NCBI RefSeq assembly: GCF_010726245.1
Contig: NZ_AP022561.1
Coordinates: 1,550,001-1,614,000, forward strand
Length of the DNA: 64,000 bases
Reading direction: 5' to 3'
Source: Mycolicibacterium aichiense
GTDB taxonomy: Bacteria > Actinomycetota > Actinomycetes > Mycobacteriales > Mycobacteriaceae
Below are positions 1 to 8,496 of this stretch, piece by piece. Under the pieces are notes generated by a model. The model was not told the DNA's origin, made no database searches, and saw nothing but the letters and a program-made list of their open reading frames with translations. Within the stretch, counting starts at the first letter, position 1. Each line of letters starts with the position of its first letter. Both the position numbers and the translations under genes were made by a program.

Positions 1-1
1 G

Positions 2-193
2 GCGGTGACTATGTCGTTGCGGTCCTACGGCGTCGACCTCGAAGCGTATCCGCCAGTGGTGATATCGATGTTGGTGGCGCAGATTGCGCGCAGCGTCGGC
101 AACGAGACCGCCGTTGGCCTGACGCGAGGACACGACGAGTTGGAGAACTTCATGGAAGTTCAGTTCGCATTGTTGTCCCGAGGTCCTCACTGA
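2..193 (+). CDS. TetR-family regulator, C-terminal fragment (5' end outside window)
   Basis: The open frame enters from the left edge and stops with TGA at 191-193, so only the last ~63 residues are seen. No DNA-binding domain is visible. The fragment matches the C-terminus of the complete TetR protein at 4060-4668: both have PPV-(V/A)-ISMLVAQ, then ARS-(V/L)-GNE, then GH-x-EL, in the same order and spacing. I infer it is the ligand-binding end of a paralogous TetR regulator. It is transcribed toward the secreted-protein gene at 487. A degenerate copy of the local palindrome overlaps its stop codon. Confidence 0.65.
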   Translation, partial: AVTMSLRSYGVDLEAYPPVVISMLVAQIARSVGNETAVGLTRGHDELENFMEVQFALLSRGPH

Positions 194-206
194 TCGATCG
201 ACAGAT
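191..206. promoter_or_regulatory. Degenerate half-palindromic site related to the TTGATCGATCGATCAA operator
   Basis: The sequence TGATCGATCGA lies over the stop codon of the TetR fragment, but the right arm is broken (ACAG instead of ATCAA). It resembles the three perfect copies at 445, 3155 and 4760. It may be a weak or decayed binding site, or chance in GATC-rich sequence. Confidence 0.3.
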
Positions 207-397
207 CGTGCTCGCGACACTCCGATCCGAGCATCGCATCGGGTGACAACTGTGCGTGCGCTACCCCGATCGGCCCTATAGGGGCCGAAATCTTGCTCGG
301 TGTCTCATGTAAAGCGTTGTACTGCAACGCATTGTGATCCCGGCCGTCTGAGGCCCGAATAGTTGAGTGCCCCGATACTCGATTCGCATCGAAGTTC

Positions 398-427
398 TTG
401 ACACGGCTGCGCGCGTCCTGTTATGAA
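398..427 (+). promoter_or_regulatory. Candidate sigma-70-type promoter for the gene at 487
   Basis: A perfect TTGACA (398-403) is followed after 17-18 bases by TTATGA/TATGAA (421-427). Transcription would start near 432-434, so the palindrome at 445-460 would lie just downstream of the start point, where a bound repressor could block elongation. The rest of the 194-486 gap holds no supported gene. Confidence 0.45.
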
Positions 428-444
428 GTTCATCACATCAGAAT

Positions 445-460
445 TTGATCGATCGATCAA
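445..460. promoter_or_regulatory. Operator palindrome TTGATCGATCGATCAA, copy 1
   Basis: This is a perfect 16-bp inverted repeat between the candidate promoter and the ribosome-binding site of the secreted-protein gene. Identical palindromes precede the SDR gene (3155-3170) and the ferredoxin-P450 operon (4760-4775). Recurrence at three promoters beside TetR genes points to a shared repressor site; which protein binds is inference. Confidence 0.65.
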
Positions 461-486
461 CACTCACCCGGTCTCGGAGGCACGCC

Positions 487-3036
487 ATGTCCGACGCAAT
501 TAGCCGCCACAACCCGCTGTTCGTCTCGGTCCCTTCTGGGGAGCGCCGCGAATTCACACAACACCGCAGTGCCGCACGCGCGGCCGTGAAGTTCGGCGGG
601 TACGGCAGCATGGCTGTGGCGGTCTGGCTGTTTGGTGCCTTGGCCGCAGGCTATGGAGTCGCATCCGCAGATACCGGGCCTGACTCTGCCAGCGGAACAT
701 CGTCCGCGTCCGCATCCACTTCCGATTCGTCGGGCGGCGGTGAGTCGACATCGGCGCACACCGGGCGCAAGTCGACCGGCAGCGCGAAGCCGCGTATGTC
801 ACGCGGAAAGTCGCCGGCTGGTCAGGTGACCAGCAGCGGTGGGTCAAGGTTCAGCACGTCCGCCGCGACACCCGAGGCGCCGGCGGCAGCCATCACCTCA
901 ACGCCGACGCGTACCGTCGCCGCGAAAACGCCGTCGGCGATTCTCGCCGCGGTCACCGAACCGAAGACCGTGGCCCAGCCGACCGGGTCAGTCACCGACA
1001 CCAGCTCGGCCAGCGCCGCGCAGGCAGTGACCGGCACCGCTCACCCGGCGCTTGTGGTCCACCCGACCGCCGTCGCTACCAACGCGACACCGAGCGCAGC
1101 GGCCCCCGCGGGGCCGATCGGCTTCCTCAACCACGTCATCACCTCACTGCTCAACCCGTTCCTGAACCCGCCGCCGCAAACCCCGGGACCGGTGGTGCCG
1201 CTGGTGTGGGCAGTGCTGGGCGCGGTACGGCGCGACCTTTTCAATCAGGCGCCGACGATCGGCGACCCGACCACGACCGTGCAGACCGGGCAGACCGTGA
1301 CCGGAAATATCAACGCCACCGACGTCGAAGGTGACGCCCTCAAGTACACCGTCACTCAAGGGCCGAAGTATGGCACCCTGATGATCGACCAGGCCACCGG
1401 CAACTACACTTACAGGCCGGACGACATCAATTACAATGCCGCGCAAACAGATTCGTTCACGGTGACGGTGTCCGACGGCAAGTTCAACATCCTGACCCCG
1501 CTCAGCTCGCATAGCGCCCAGGCCGCCGAGGGCGTCACGGTGCTCAATCCCACCGTCCAGCGGGCCATTCTGGCCATGCCCGCCGGCGTGACCAAACCCG
1601 TCAACCCGCGCTACTCCGAAGACGGCCAGTCCATCTTCTTCGCAGCTGTCCCGGCCGGGGCGACCCGTCAGGAGATCTACCAGATCAACATCGACGGTAC
1701 GAACGCGACCTGCCTCACCTGTGGCGTTTCCCCAAGTGTGACCGCGAACCTGGGCAAGCCGGTGCCGTTCACCGATGGCTCCGGCCGCGTTGTAGTCCTC
1801 GTCGACAGCGGTGCGCAGTCGGGGCCGACGTATTCCGTTCTGCAACAGGGTGACAATGGGACCGAGTTGATCCCGATCGTCACTCCGCCGGGAGCGCCCG
1901 GTGTCATCTCCATCAATGCCCAACGGGAGTTGCGGATTTCACCGGACGGGCAGCACGTGCTGTTCAGCCGGATCATGCTCAACGGCGCAACGGGTGTGCT
2001 GCAGATCGTTCCGGTCGTCGGCGGCCTGAACTACAACGCCACCACCAACACCTACGCCGTCACCGATGCGCGGGTGGTGTTCCCGACCGGCGAGGGCAAA
2101 CAGTGGACGCCCGATGGCAACGGTGTGGTCATCCTCGGCGGCGCCTACGAACAGGGCAACGCCGACGACATCGTCGTCGACCTGGCTACCGGCAACATCA
2201 CCCGGGTGACCGCCAGCCTCGACTACGACGAGGACCTGGACTATTCGCCTAGCCAGCAGTGGATCGCCATCGGCAGCACGCGCGGCCTGAACGCGTTGAC
2301 GCCGATGACCAGAATCGTTCGGCAGAGCCTGCTGCCGGTGTATGTGGCGGCGCCGGTGTACGGCTACTACGCGACCCCGGTCAACGTCTCGAACCAGGAG
2401 TGGGCAGTCCAGGTCGGCGATGAACTTAACCGGGAGAACGGAATTCCGCTGTTCGACACCGGTGACGGATGGGCCGCCCGCAGCATGCCCAGTTGGAACA
2501 CCGATGGAACGGCGGTCACGTTCTGGGAGTCGAGCGTCTCCGACCCGACGCAGTCGCGGCTGGTGATCGCAAACTTGAAGTACACCACCAGCGTTGGACA
2601 ACGGGCGGCCGACGTGACCACCCCGGATTCGTCATCGTGGGCGCCGGCACTGGGCACCTACCATCCCAGCACCACTCCGCTGGATCCGGTCGGAACCTAC
2701 GCCGGCAAGAACGGCGGCACCGCGGTGGTCACCGAAGCCCCGGATCCGAACAACGCGGACAAGACGATCCGCACGGTCACATATACGAATTACGTGAACG
2801 AGGACGGGATGATCCTCAACGGCACCGAGTCAGCCGACTACCTACCGAACCAGTCGTCCGTTCACTACCTGGCCGACATCACAGTGACCGGCGCGCACAC
2901 CGGCTACCTGCATGCCGATGCGACGATCAACGCCTTCCAGCAGACGCTGACAGGCTACATCGTGTCCAACGTCGACGGTGACATCGAGGGCCTGCCGGAT
3001 CCGGCCAAGGCGACCGACGCGCAGCAGAGCGCCTAG
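487..3036 (+). CDS. Large secreted/surface protein with Ala-Ser-Thr-rich stretch, VCBS/cadherin-like domain and beta-propeller-like region
   Basis: The ATG at 487 is chosen because GGAGG (476-480) lies six bases upstream; an earlier TTG at 445 lies inside the operator. The product is 849 residues. A short cytoplasmic part is followed by a hydrophobic segment (about residues 39-60, ending ...GVASADT) that fits a signal peptide or anchor, then ~180 residues rich in Ala, Ser and Thr. A domain with the pattern DVEGDALKYTVTQGPKYGTL and NYTYRPD resembles VCBS/tandem-95 cadherin-like repeats. The rest has repeats of the SPDGQHVLFS type, typical of TolB/WD40-like propellers. Such proteins occur in mycobacteria without a defined role. 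Control by the palindrome suggests co-regulation with the oxidation cluster. Confidence 0.75.
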   Translation: MSDAISRHNPLFVSVPSGERREFTQHRSAARAAVKFGGYGSMAVAVWLFGALAAGYGVASADTGPDSASGTSSASASTSDSSGGGESTSAHTGRKSTGSAKPRMSRGKSPAGQVTSSGGSRFSTSAATPEAPAAAITSTPTRTVAAKTPSAILAAVTEPKTVAQPTGSVTDTSSASAAQAVTGTAHPALVVHPTAVATNATPSAAAPAGPIGFLNHVITSLLNPFLNPPPQTPGPVVPLVWAVLGAVRRDLFNQAPTIGDPTTTVQTGQTVTGNINATDVEGDALKYTVTQGPKYGTLMIDQATGNYTYRPDDINYNAAQTDSFTVTVSDGKFNILTPLSSHSAQAAEGVTVLNPTVQRAILAMPAGVTKPVNPRYSEDGQSIFFAAVPAGATRQEIYQINIDGTNATCLTCGVSPSVTANLGKPVPFTDGSGRVVVLVDSGAQSGPTYSVLQQGDNGTELIPIVTPPGAPGVISINAQRELRISPDGQHVLFSRIMLNGATGVLQIVPVVGGLNYNATTNTYAVTDARVVFPTGEGKQWTPDGNGVVILGGAYEQGNADDIVVDLATGNITRVTASLDYDEDLDYSPSQQWIAIGSTRGLNALTPMTRIVRQSLLPVYVAAPVYGYYATPVNVSNQEWAVQVGDELNRENGIPLFDTGDGWAARSMPSWNTDGTAVTFWESSVSDPTQSRLVIANLKYTTSVGQRAADVTTPDSSSWAPALGTYHPSTTPLDPVGTYAGKNGGTAVVTEAPDPNNADKTIRTVTYTNYVNEDGMILNGTESADYLPNQSSVHYLADITVTGAHTGYLHADATINAFQQTLTGYIVSNVDGDIEGLPDPAKATDAQQSA

Positions 3037-3153
3037 AGACTGCGATGACTCACCGGGTTCGAGGTCGATGTGGTTCAACACCGTCAGCGGAGGCGCGAGG
3101 AGATTCGGATCGGGACGCGTTGACCTTGACACCGACCGCGCGACTGCGACAGT

Positions 3154-3171
3154 ATTGATCGATCGATCAAT
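3154..3171. promoter_or_regulatory. Operator palindrome, copy 2, overlapping the -10 region of the SDR promoter
   Basis: ATTGATCGATCGATCAAT is an 18-bp perfect palindrome. A TTGACA at 3126-3131 lies about 18 bases before CAGTAT (3150-3155), so the palindrome would cover the -10 element or start site of the promoter serving the SDR gene at 3228. Confidence 0.65.
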
Positions 3172-3227
3172 TTTTCTGATCGCCTGCGCGGTGCGAGCGC
3201 GAGTGTTCTACGAGACGAGGGGTTTTC

Positions 3228-4067
3228 ATGGCTGGAAGAGTTGAGGACAAGGTCGCTTTCATCACCGGAGCGGCCCGCGGTCAAGGCCGCAGTCATGCGG
3301 TCCGGTTGGCGGAGGAGGGTGCCGACATCATCGCGATCGATGTGTGCAAGCGCATCAGCAGCAATGAGGACATCCCGGCGCCGACGCCGGAAGACCTGGC
3401 CGAGACCGCCGATCTGGTGAAGAACCTCAACCGCAGAGTCGTGACCGCAGAGGTCGACGTTCGCGACTACGCCGCCGTGAAGGCGGCCGTCGACGGTGGT
3501 GTCGAGCAGCTGGGCCGCCTCGACATCATCGTGGCCAACGCCGGTATCGGTAACGGTGGCCAGACGCTGGACCTCACCAGCGAGGCCGACTGGAACGACA
3601 TGATCGACGTCAACCTCTCCGGTGTGTGGAAGAGCGTGAAAGCGGCTGTGCCGCATCTGATCTCGGCTGGCCGCGGTGGCTCCATCATCCTGACCAGCTC
3701 AGTCGGCGGTCTGAAGGCTTACCCGCACACAGGCCACTACATCGCGGCCAAGCACGGCGTGGTGGGCCTGATGCGCACGTTCGCCGTCGAGTTGGGTCAC
3801 CACTCCATCCGGGTGAACTCGGTGCATCCGACCAACGTGAACACCCCATTGTTCATGAACGAGGGCACCATGAAGTTGTTCCGTCCGGACCTGGAGAACC
3901 CAGGCCCCGACGACATGGCGGTGGTGGCTCAGATGATGCACGTGTTGCCGATCGGCTGGGTCGAGCCGGTCGACATCAGTAATGCGGTGCTGTTTTTGGC
4001 TTCTGACGAATCCCGCTTCGTGACCGGCCTGCCGATGACCGTCGACGGCGGAAGCATGCTCAAGTAG
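3228..4067 (+). CDS. Mycofactocin-coupled-type SDR family oxidoreductase
   Basis: The product is 279 residues with the Rossmann motif GAARGQGRS near the N-terminus and a long insertion after AIDVCKR, the hallmark of the mycofactocin-associated SDR subfamily (TIGR03971 type) whose nicotinamide cofactor stays bound. The active-site serines lie near 158-159, with Tyr171 and Lys175 in YIAAK. Known members oxidise alcohols using mycofactocin as electron acceptor; the substrate here is unknown. A P450, ferredoxin and aldehyde dehydrogenase under the same type of operator suggest successive hydroxyl and aldehyde oxidation of one carbon source. The gene ends tail-to-tail with the TetR gene, sharing 8 bp. 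Confidence 0.88.
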   Translation: MAGRVEDKVAFITGAARGQGRSHAVRLAEEGADIIAIDVCKRISSNEDIPAPTPEDLAETADLVKNLNRRVVTAEVDVRDYAAVKAAVDGGVEQLGRLDIIVANAGIGNGGQTLDLTSEADWNDMIDVNLSGVWKSVKAAVPHLISAGRGGSIILTSSVGGLKAYPHTGHYIAAKHGVVGLMRTFAVELGHHSIRVNSVHPTNVNTPLFMNEGTMKLFRPDLENPGPDDMAVVAQMMHVLPIGWVEPVDISNAVLFLASDESRFVTGLPMTVDGGSMLK

Positions 4068-4668
4068 CTTGCGCCTGCTCGGTAGAGGCGACCTTGTCGA
4101 GGAAGCGTTCCACCAGTTCGCGTAGCTCCTTGTGGCCCTGCGTCATCCCGATCGCGCTCTCGTTGCCCAGGCTGCGTGCAGTCTGGGCAACGAGCATCGA
4201 GATCGCGACGGGGGGAAACTCGGTCAGGTTGACACGATGCGCCCGCAGAGCGACTGTCGCCGCGGCAGTTTCGATATCGCGCACCCGTTCGGCGTAAGAC
4301 TTCAGTTCCGCGCTGATCACCTTGCGGTGATTGGCCAGCGCAACGAACTCGGTGTACAGACTTGTCCAGCGCGGGTCGGTGTTGATTTCCCACAATGTTC
4401 GCAGCGGTTCGTCGGCGGTGATCGCCTGGCGCATCCTGGCCAGCGAGGCTTCCGAACCCGCTTGCAGCACGGCGACGAACAGGTCGTCCATGGTCGGGAA
4501 GTAGTAGTACACCAGGGCGGATCTCACGCCGGCACGCGCGGCCACCCGCCGCGACGTGGCGGCGGCGTAGCCCTCCTCTCGCATGATTTGAGCGGTCGCC
4601 TCCATCAAACGTTCACGCGCACCGGCATCTTTGTCCTTGCTCTTCGGTGTCGACGCCATGACGGCCAT
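4060..4668 (-). CDS. TetR/AcrR-family transcriptional regulator
   Basis: The product is 202 residues. The N-terminal helix-turn-helix covers about residues 20-65 (REEGYAAATSRRVAARAG, then YYYFPTMDDL). The C-terminal part matches the fragment at 2-193, so two paralogous regulators bracket this cluster. The start is either the ATG at 4668 or the one at 4659; the latter has GGGAGA about nine bases upstream. It is divergent from the ferredoxin-P450-aldehyde dehydrogenase operon, with the palindrome between them, which makes it the best candidate to bind TTGATCGATCGATCAA. The ligand is probably an intermediate of the pathway (inference). Confidence 0.85.
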   Translation of the reverse strand: MAVMASTPKSKDKDAGARERLMEATAQIMREEGYAAATSRRVAARAGVRSALVYYYFPTMDDLFVAVLQAGSEASLARMRQAITADEPLRTLWEINTDPRWTSLYTEFVALANHRKVISAELKSYAERVRDIETAAATVALRAHRVNLTEFPPVAISMLVAQTARSLGNESAIGMTQGHKELRELVERFLDKVASTEQAQAT

Positions 4669-4758
4669 TCTCCCAGGAGGGCACCGCGCTTGGCTAGATG
4701 GCCAATTGGGCGTCTCTTGACCCGCTATTTCCAGCCATGGTATCCATGTCGTGGATAA

Positions 4759-4776
4759 TTTGATCGATCGATCAAA
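4759..4776. promoter_or_regulatory. Operator palindrome, copy 3, in the divergent TetR / ferredoxin-P450 promoter region
   Basis: TTTGATCGATCGATCAAA is an 18-bp perfect palindrome, 22 bases before the ferredoxin start. Just upstream is a second small inverted repeat, TATCCA (4741-4746) / TGGATA (4752-4757). A GATAAT at 4754-4759 could serve as -10 for the operon, placing the palindrome at the start site. Confidence 0.65.
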
Positions 4777-4798
4777 TCAGATTGGATGTGGAGGGTTG

Positions 4799-5014
4799 AT
4801 GACCGCGGCTCGTTGGCGCGTGCAGGTAGACCGGAACCTGTGCGAAGGGCATGCGTTATGCGTCGAACTCGCCCCCGCCGTCTTCGACGTCGATTCCAGC
4901 GATCTGGCCAGCTGCCTGGAGTCGCCCGCAGACGAGATGCGCGAGCAGGTCGAGGCCGCCGTGGCCGCGTGCCCGCGCCAAGCCATCAGCATCGTGAAAG
5001 GCACCCAGGAATGA
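4799..5014 (+). CDS. [3Fe-4S]-type ferredoxin for the adjacent P450
   Basis: The product is 71 residues with cysteines at 15, 21 and 58 in the pattern C-EGHAL-C ... CP, in which the second cysteine of a 4Fe-4S set is replaced (CEGH). This is typical of 3Fe-4S ferredoxins encoded beside actinobacterial P450s. The ATG at 4799 is chosen because GGAGGG (4790-4795) precedes it. The stop overlaps the P450 start (ATGA), so translation is probably coupled. The role is electron transfer from a ferredoxin reductase to the P450 haem; no dedicated reductase gene is in the cluster. Confidence 0.88.
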   Translation: MTAARWRVQVDRNLCEGHALCVELAPAVFDVDSSDLASCLESPADEMREQVEAAVAACPRQAISIVKGTQE

Positions 5015-6291
5015 CCGATTTGGCAGCTGCCGACTACTTCTCCGACCAGGCCATCGCCCAGGATCCCTACGAGTACCTGGACTACATCCGTGCGCAGAAT
5101 CCGGTGTTCCGCGAGCCCAATTACGGGGTCGTGGCCGTCACCGGATACGACGAGGCAGTCGCGGCATTCAAGGACTACGAGACGTTCTCGGCGGTGAACG
5201 CCATCGGCGGTCCGTTCCCGCCGCTGCCGTTCGTTCCCGAGGGCGACGACATCTCCGAGCAGATCGATGCCCACCGGCACCTGTTCCCCATCAACGAGAT
5301 GATGGTCGTGATGGATCCGCCGGAGCACACCCGGGCCCGCTCGCTGCTCAGTCGCCTGCTGACCCCGGCGCGGCTGAAGGAGAACGAAGACTTCATGTGG
5401 GAACTGGCCGATCGCCAGCTCGACGAGTTCATCGGCAACGGGACGTGTGAGCTATTGGCCGAGTACAGCAAGCCTTTCGCCACACTGGTGATCGCGGATC
5501 TGCTGGGTGTCCCGGACGATGACCGCGCGGAATTCCGGGCGAGTCTCGGCGCGGGCAAGGAGCCCGGAAGTGCGGTCGGCGCACTGGATCACACGCCCGT
5601 CGCGTTGAACCCGCTGGAGTGGCTGGACGGAAAGTTCACCGGCTACATCAACGAGCGCCGTCAGCATCCGCGCGAAGACGTGCTGAATTCGCTTGCCGCA
5701 GCGACCTACCCGGACGGCACGACGCCCGACGTCGTCGACGTGGTGCGCGCGGCGACATTCCTGTTCGCCGCCGGACAGGAGACCGTCGTCAAGCTGCTCA
5801 GCGCGTCGACCCGAGTGCTGGCCGAGCGCCCCGACCTCCAGGACAAGCTGCGCGCCGACCGCAGCCTGATCGGCAACTTCATCGAGGAATCGCTGCGTAT
5901 CGAGAGCCCCACCAAGGTTGACTTCCGGCTGGCCCGCAAGACCACCACCCTGGGCGGCGTGGACATCAAGGCCGGGACCGTGCTGATGCTCTGCCTGGGT
6001 GCGGCCAACCGCGACCCGCGAAAGTTCGAGCACCCCGACGAGTTCCACCTTGACCGCAAGAATGTCCGCGAGCACATCACGTTCGGCCGGGGCATCCACA
6101 CCTGTGCCGGGGCGCCGCTGGCCCGCGTCGAGGCGAAGGTGACGCTCAACCGGCTCCTGGATCGCATGACCGACATCGCCATCGACGAGACGCAGCACGG
6201 GCCTGCCGGCGCCCGTCGCTACAGCTATGAGCCGACGTTCTTGCTGCGCGGCCTGAGCGAACTGCATCTGACCTTCACGCCCGTCGCCTGA
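5011..6291 (+). CDS. Cytochrome P450
   Basis: The product is 426 residues, normal for a soluble bacterial P450. The I-helix has FLFAAGQETV, the K-helix ExxR motif is in EESLRIESPTK, and the haem-binding loop is FGRGIHTCAGAPLA with Cys365 as thiolate ligand. The I-helix has Gln where most family members have the acid (AAGQET rather than AGxDT/AGxET), a variation also seen in active P450s. The start overlaps the ferredoxin stop. The likely job is hydroxylation of a hydrophobic substrate whose product passes to the SDR and aldehyde dehydrogenase. The CYP family number cannot be assigned by eye. Confidence 0.9.
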   Translation: MTDLAAADYFSDQAIAQDPYEYLDYIRAQNPVFREPNYGVVAVTGYDEAVAAFKDYETFSAVNAIGGPFPPLPFVPEGDDISEQIDAHRHLFPINEMMVVMDPPEHTRARSLLSRLLTPARLKENEDFMWELADRQLDEFIGNGTCELLAEYSKPFATLVIADLLGVPDDDRAEFRASLGAGKEPGSAVGALDHTPVALNPLEWLDGKFTGYINERRQHPREDVLNSLAAATYPDGTTPDVVDVVRAATFLFAAGQETVVKLLSASTRVLAERPDLQDKLRADRSLIGNFIEESLRIESPTKVDFRLARKTTTLGGVDIKAGTVLMLCLGAANRDPRKFEHPDEFHLDRKNVREHITFGRGIHTCAGAPLARVEAKVTLNRLLDRMTDIAIDETQHGPAGARRYSYEPTFLLRGLSELHLTFTPVA

Positions 6292-6305
6292 GACCAGGGA
6301 GTCCC

Positions 6306-7760
6306 ATGACCTTGCAGTCCGTACTCGACGAGATCGGGCAGCGCCCCGGCTCCGGCGATCTGATCCAGATCATCAATCCGGTCACCGAGGAACCGATCGC
6401 CGAGTTCACCGACGGCGGTGCCGAAGCGGTCCACGAGGCGGTCGACCGTGCCAGGGCCAGCTTCGACTCCGGCGTGTGGTCTCAGCTGCCCGGCAATGAG
6501 CGCGCGAAAGTGCTGTGGCGGGTTGCCGACCTGATCGACGAGCACACCGCCGACCTGGCCGAGATCGACTCGTTCAACACCGGCATGCCGTACATGCAGG
6601 CGAACATGATCACCTCGACGTGTGCCGAGATGTTCCGCTACTACGCCGGTTGGTGTACCAAGCTAAACGGGATCGCCCACGACGTGCAGCAGACCGGTGG
6701 CATCACCGGTGCGTTCTCGAACATGCACGCCTACACGCTCAAAGAGCCCTATGGTGTGGTGGGGCTGATCTTCCCGTGGAACGGACCGATCTTCAATTTC
6801 TGCGCCAAGCTCGCCCCGTCGCTGGCCGCCGGCTGCAGCAGTGTGGTGAAACCCGCTGAAGAGACACCTCTTTCGGCACTGCTTCTGGTCCGGATCCTGC
6901 AGCAGGCCGGCGTCCCTGACGGGGTGGTCAACCTCGTTACCGGGTACGGGCACACGGCCGGTGCGGCCCTGGCCGAACATCCCGGCGTCGACAAGATCGC
7001 GTTCACGGGATCGACGAAAATCGGCAAGCGGATCGTGCAAGCCTCGGCCGGCAACCTCAAGCGGGTGACCCTTGAGCTCGGCGGGAAATCGCCGGTGCTG
7101 ATCTACGACGATGCCGATCTGGGCATGGCCACCATGATGGCGTCGATGGGCATCTTCATCCACTCTGGGCAGGGATGTATCTGCGGCTCAAGGATTTTCG
7201 CTCACCACAAGGTCTACGACCAGGTCGTCGATTCGGTGGCCGCCATGGCCAACACGGTGCAGGTCGGCGGTCCGACGGATGAGAACGCCCTGATCGGACC
7301 GCTGATCAGCGAGAAGCAGCTGAGTCGCGTGATGGGCTATATCGACGAAGGGAAGCGTGACGGAGTCGAGGTGGTGACCGGGGGGCACCGCCTCGACCGA
7401 CGCGGCTACTTCGTACATCCCACGGTGCTCACCGACGTCGACCCCGGCATGCGGTTGTATCAGCAGGAGATCTTCGGGCCGGTCGTCGCGGTCCTGCCGT
7501 TCGACGACGATGACGAGGTCGTCGCGCAGGCCAACAACTCCGAGTACGGTCTCGCGGCCACCGTATGGACCAAGGACATCTCGCGGGCACACTCGCTGGC
7601 CAAGCGAATCCAGTCCGGCACCGTCACGCTGAACTGCCAGATGGTGTTTGACCACTCGATGCCGTTCGGCGGCTACAAGCAATCTGGCTGGGGCTACGAG
7701 TGGGGTCGCGCGGGCATTGAGAGCTACCTGCAGACCAAGACCGTATACGCGCAGCTGTAA
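6306..7760 (+). CDS. Aldehyde dehydrogenase (NAD(P)-dependent)
   Basis: The product is 484 residues, full length for the family. The general base Glu257 lies in LELGGKSP and the catalytic Cys291 in HSGQGCICGSR. Other family blocks are visible (FPWNGPIFNF, KPAEETPLSA, FTGSTKIGK, EIFGPVVAV). It starts 14 bases after the P450 stop with GGGAG upstream, so it is the third gene of the operon. It would oxidise an aldehyde, probably from the P450/SDR steps, to a carboxylate. Confidence 0.92.
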   Translation: MTLQSVLDEIGQRPGSGDLIQIINPVTEEPIAEFTDGGAEAVHEAVDRARASFDSGVWSQLPGNERAKVLWRVADLIDEHTADLAEIDSFNTGMPYMQANMITSTCAEMFRYYAGWCTKLNGIAHDVQQTGGITGAFSNMHAYTLKEPYGVVGLIFPWNGPIFNFCAKLAPSLAAGCSSVVKPAEETPLSALLLVRILQQAGVPDGVVNLVTGYGHTAGAALAEHPGVDKIAFTGSTKIGKRIVQASAGNLKRVTLELGGKSPVLIYDDADLGMATMMASMGIFIHSGQGCICGSRIFAHHKVYDQVVDSVAAMANTVQVGGPTDENALIGPLISEKQLSRVMGYIDEGKRDGVEVVTGGHRLDRRGYFVHPTVLTDVDPGMRLYQQEIFGPVVAVLPFDDDDEVVAQANNSEYGLAATVWTKDISRAHSLAKRIQSGTVTLNCQMVFDHSMPFGGYKQSGWGYEWGRAGIESYLQTKTVYAQL

Positions 7761-7782
7761 ATCTGTTGCCACCCCTGGTGCA

Positions 7783-8457
7783 ATGGTGAGCATGCTGATC
7801 CATCCCTGGGATGCCGCGCTGGACGACGCCGAATGGCGGGACTGGTTGGCATCGACCGACCGATTCGGAGTCCTCGCGGTCAACAACGTCGACCCCGCGC
7901 AGGCCCCCGTGCTGGTGCCCACCCATTTCACGGTGGCCGGTGCGGAGCTGCTGATCCACCTGGCGCGCCCCAATCCGGTCTGGCCGCATCTGGAAGCAGC
8001 CGCCGAGGTGCGAGTCGCGGTGATCGGCGACTACGCCTACATCCCGACCTACTGGCGTGCGAAGGCCGGCGGTCCCGACGAGGACGGGGTGCCGACCAGC
8101 TATTACGCCTCGGTCCAATTCATCTGTCGCCCAACGATCATCGATGATCCGCACGGCAAGGTCGAGATCCTCCGGTCTCAGCTGGCCGACTTTCAGCCCG
8201 AAGGCCGCCATGCCGAGGTGGCCGAAGCGCAGGACCCGTACGGCCGGATGCTGCCCGGCATCCGCGGCGTGCGACTCGCGATCGAGCGCGTGGAGGCCAA
8301 GTTCAAGTACGACGACGGCAACCCCGTCGAGCATCGAGAGCGGGTGATCGGCCGGCTCGAGGACCGCGACCGCGGTCTGGACGCCGGTGCTGCCGCCCAG
8401 CAGCGGCGGCGGCTGGCGGTGATCGGCGACTGGCGGGCTCGCCGGGCTGACCTCTGA
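7783..8457 (+). CDS. FMN-binding PaiB-like protein
   Basis: The product is about 224 residues. MLIHPWDAALDDAEW at the start, then LVPTHF, a conserved region around YIPTYW, and PYGRMLPGIRGVRLAIERVEAKFK match the PaiB/FMN-binding split-barrel family, often annotated as negative transcriptional regulators. The start may be the ATG at 7783 or at 7792; neither has a strong Shine-Dalgarno sequence. It follows the aldehyde dehydrogenase after 22 bases and is probably read through. A role as flavin-dependent reductase or as regulator cannot be decided here. Confidence 0.75.
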   Translation: MVSMLIHPWDAALDDAEWRDWLASTDRFGVLAVNNVDPAQAPVLVPTHFTVAGAELLIHLARPNPVWPHLEAAAEVRVAVIGDYAYIPTYWRAKAGGPDEDGVPTSYYASVQFICRPTIIDDPHGKVEILRSQLADFQPEGRHAEVAEAQDPYGRMLPGIRGVRLAIERVEAKFKYDDGNPVEHRERVIGRLEDRDRGLDAGAAAQQRRRLAVIGDWRARRADL

Positions 8458-8496
8458 CCGTTGTGCCGGGTTCGCGACCGGCCCTAACATGGACAG

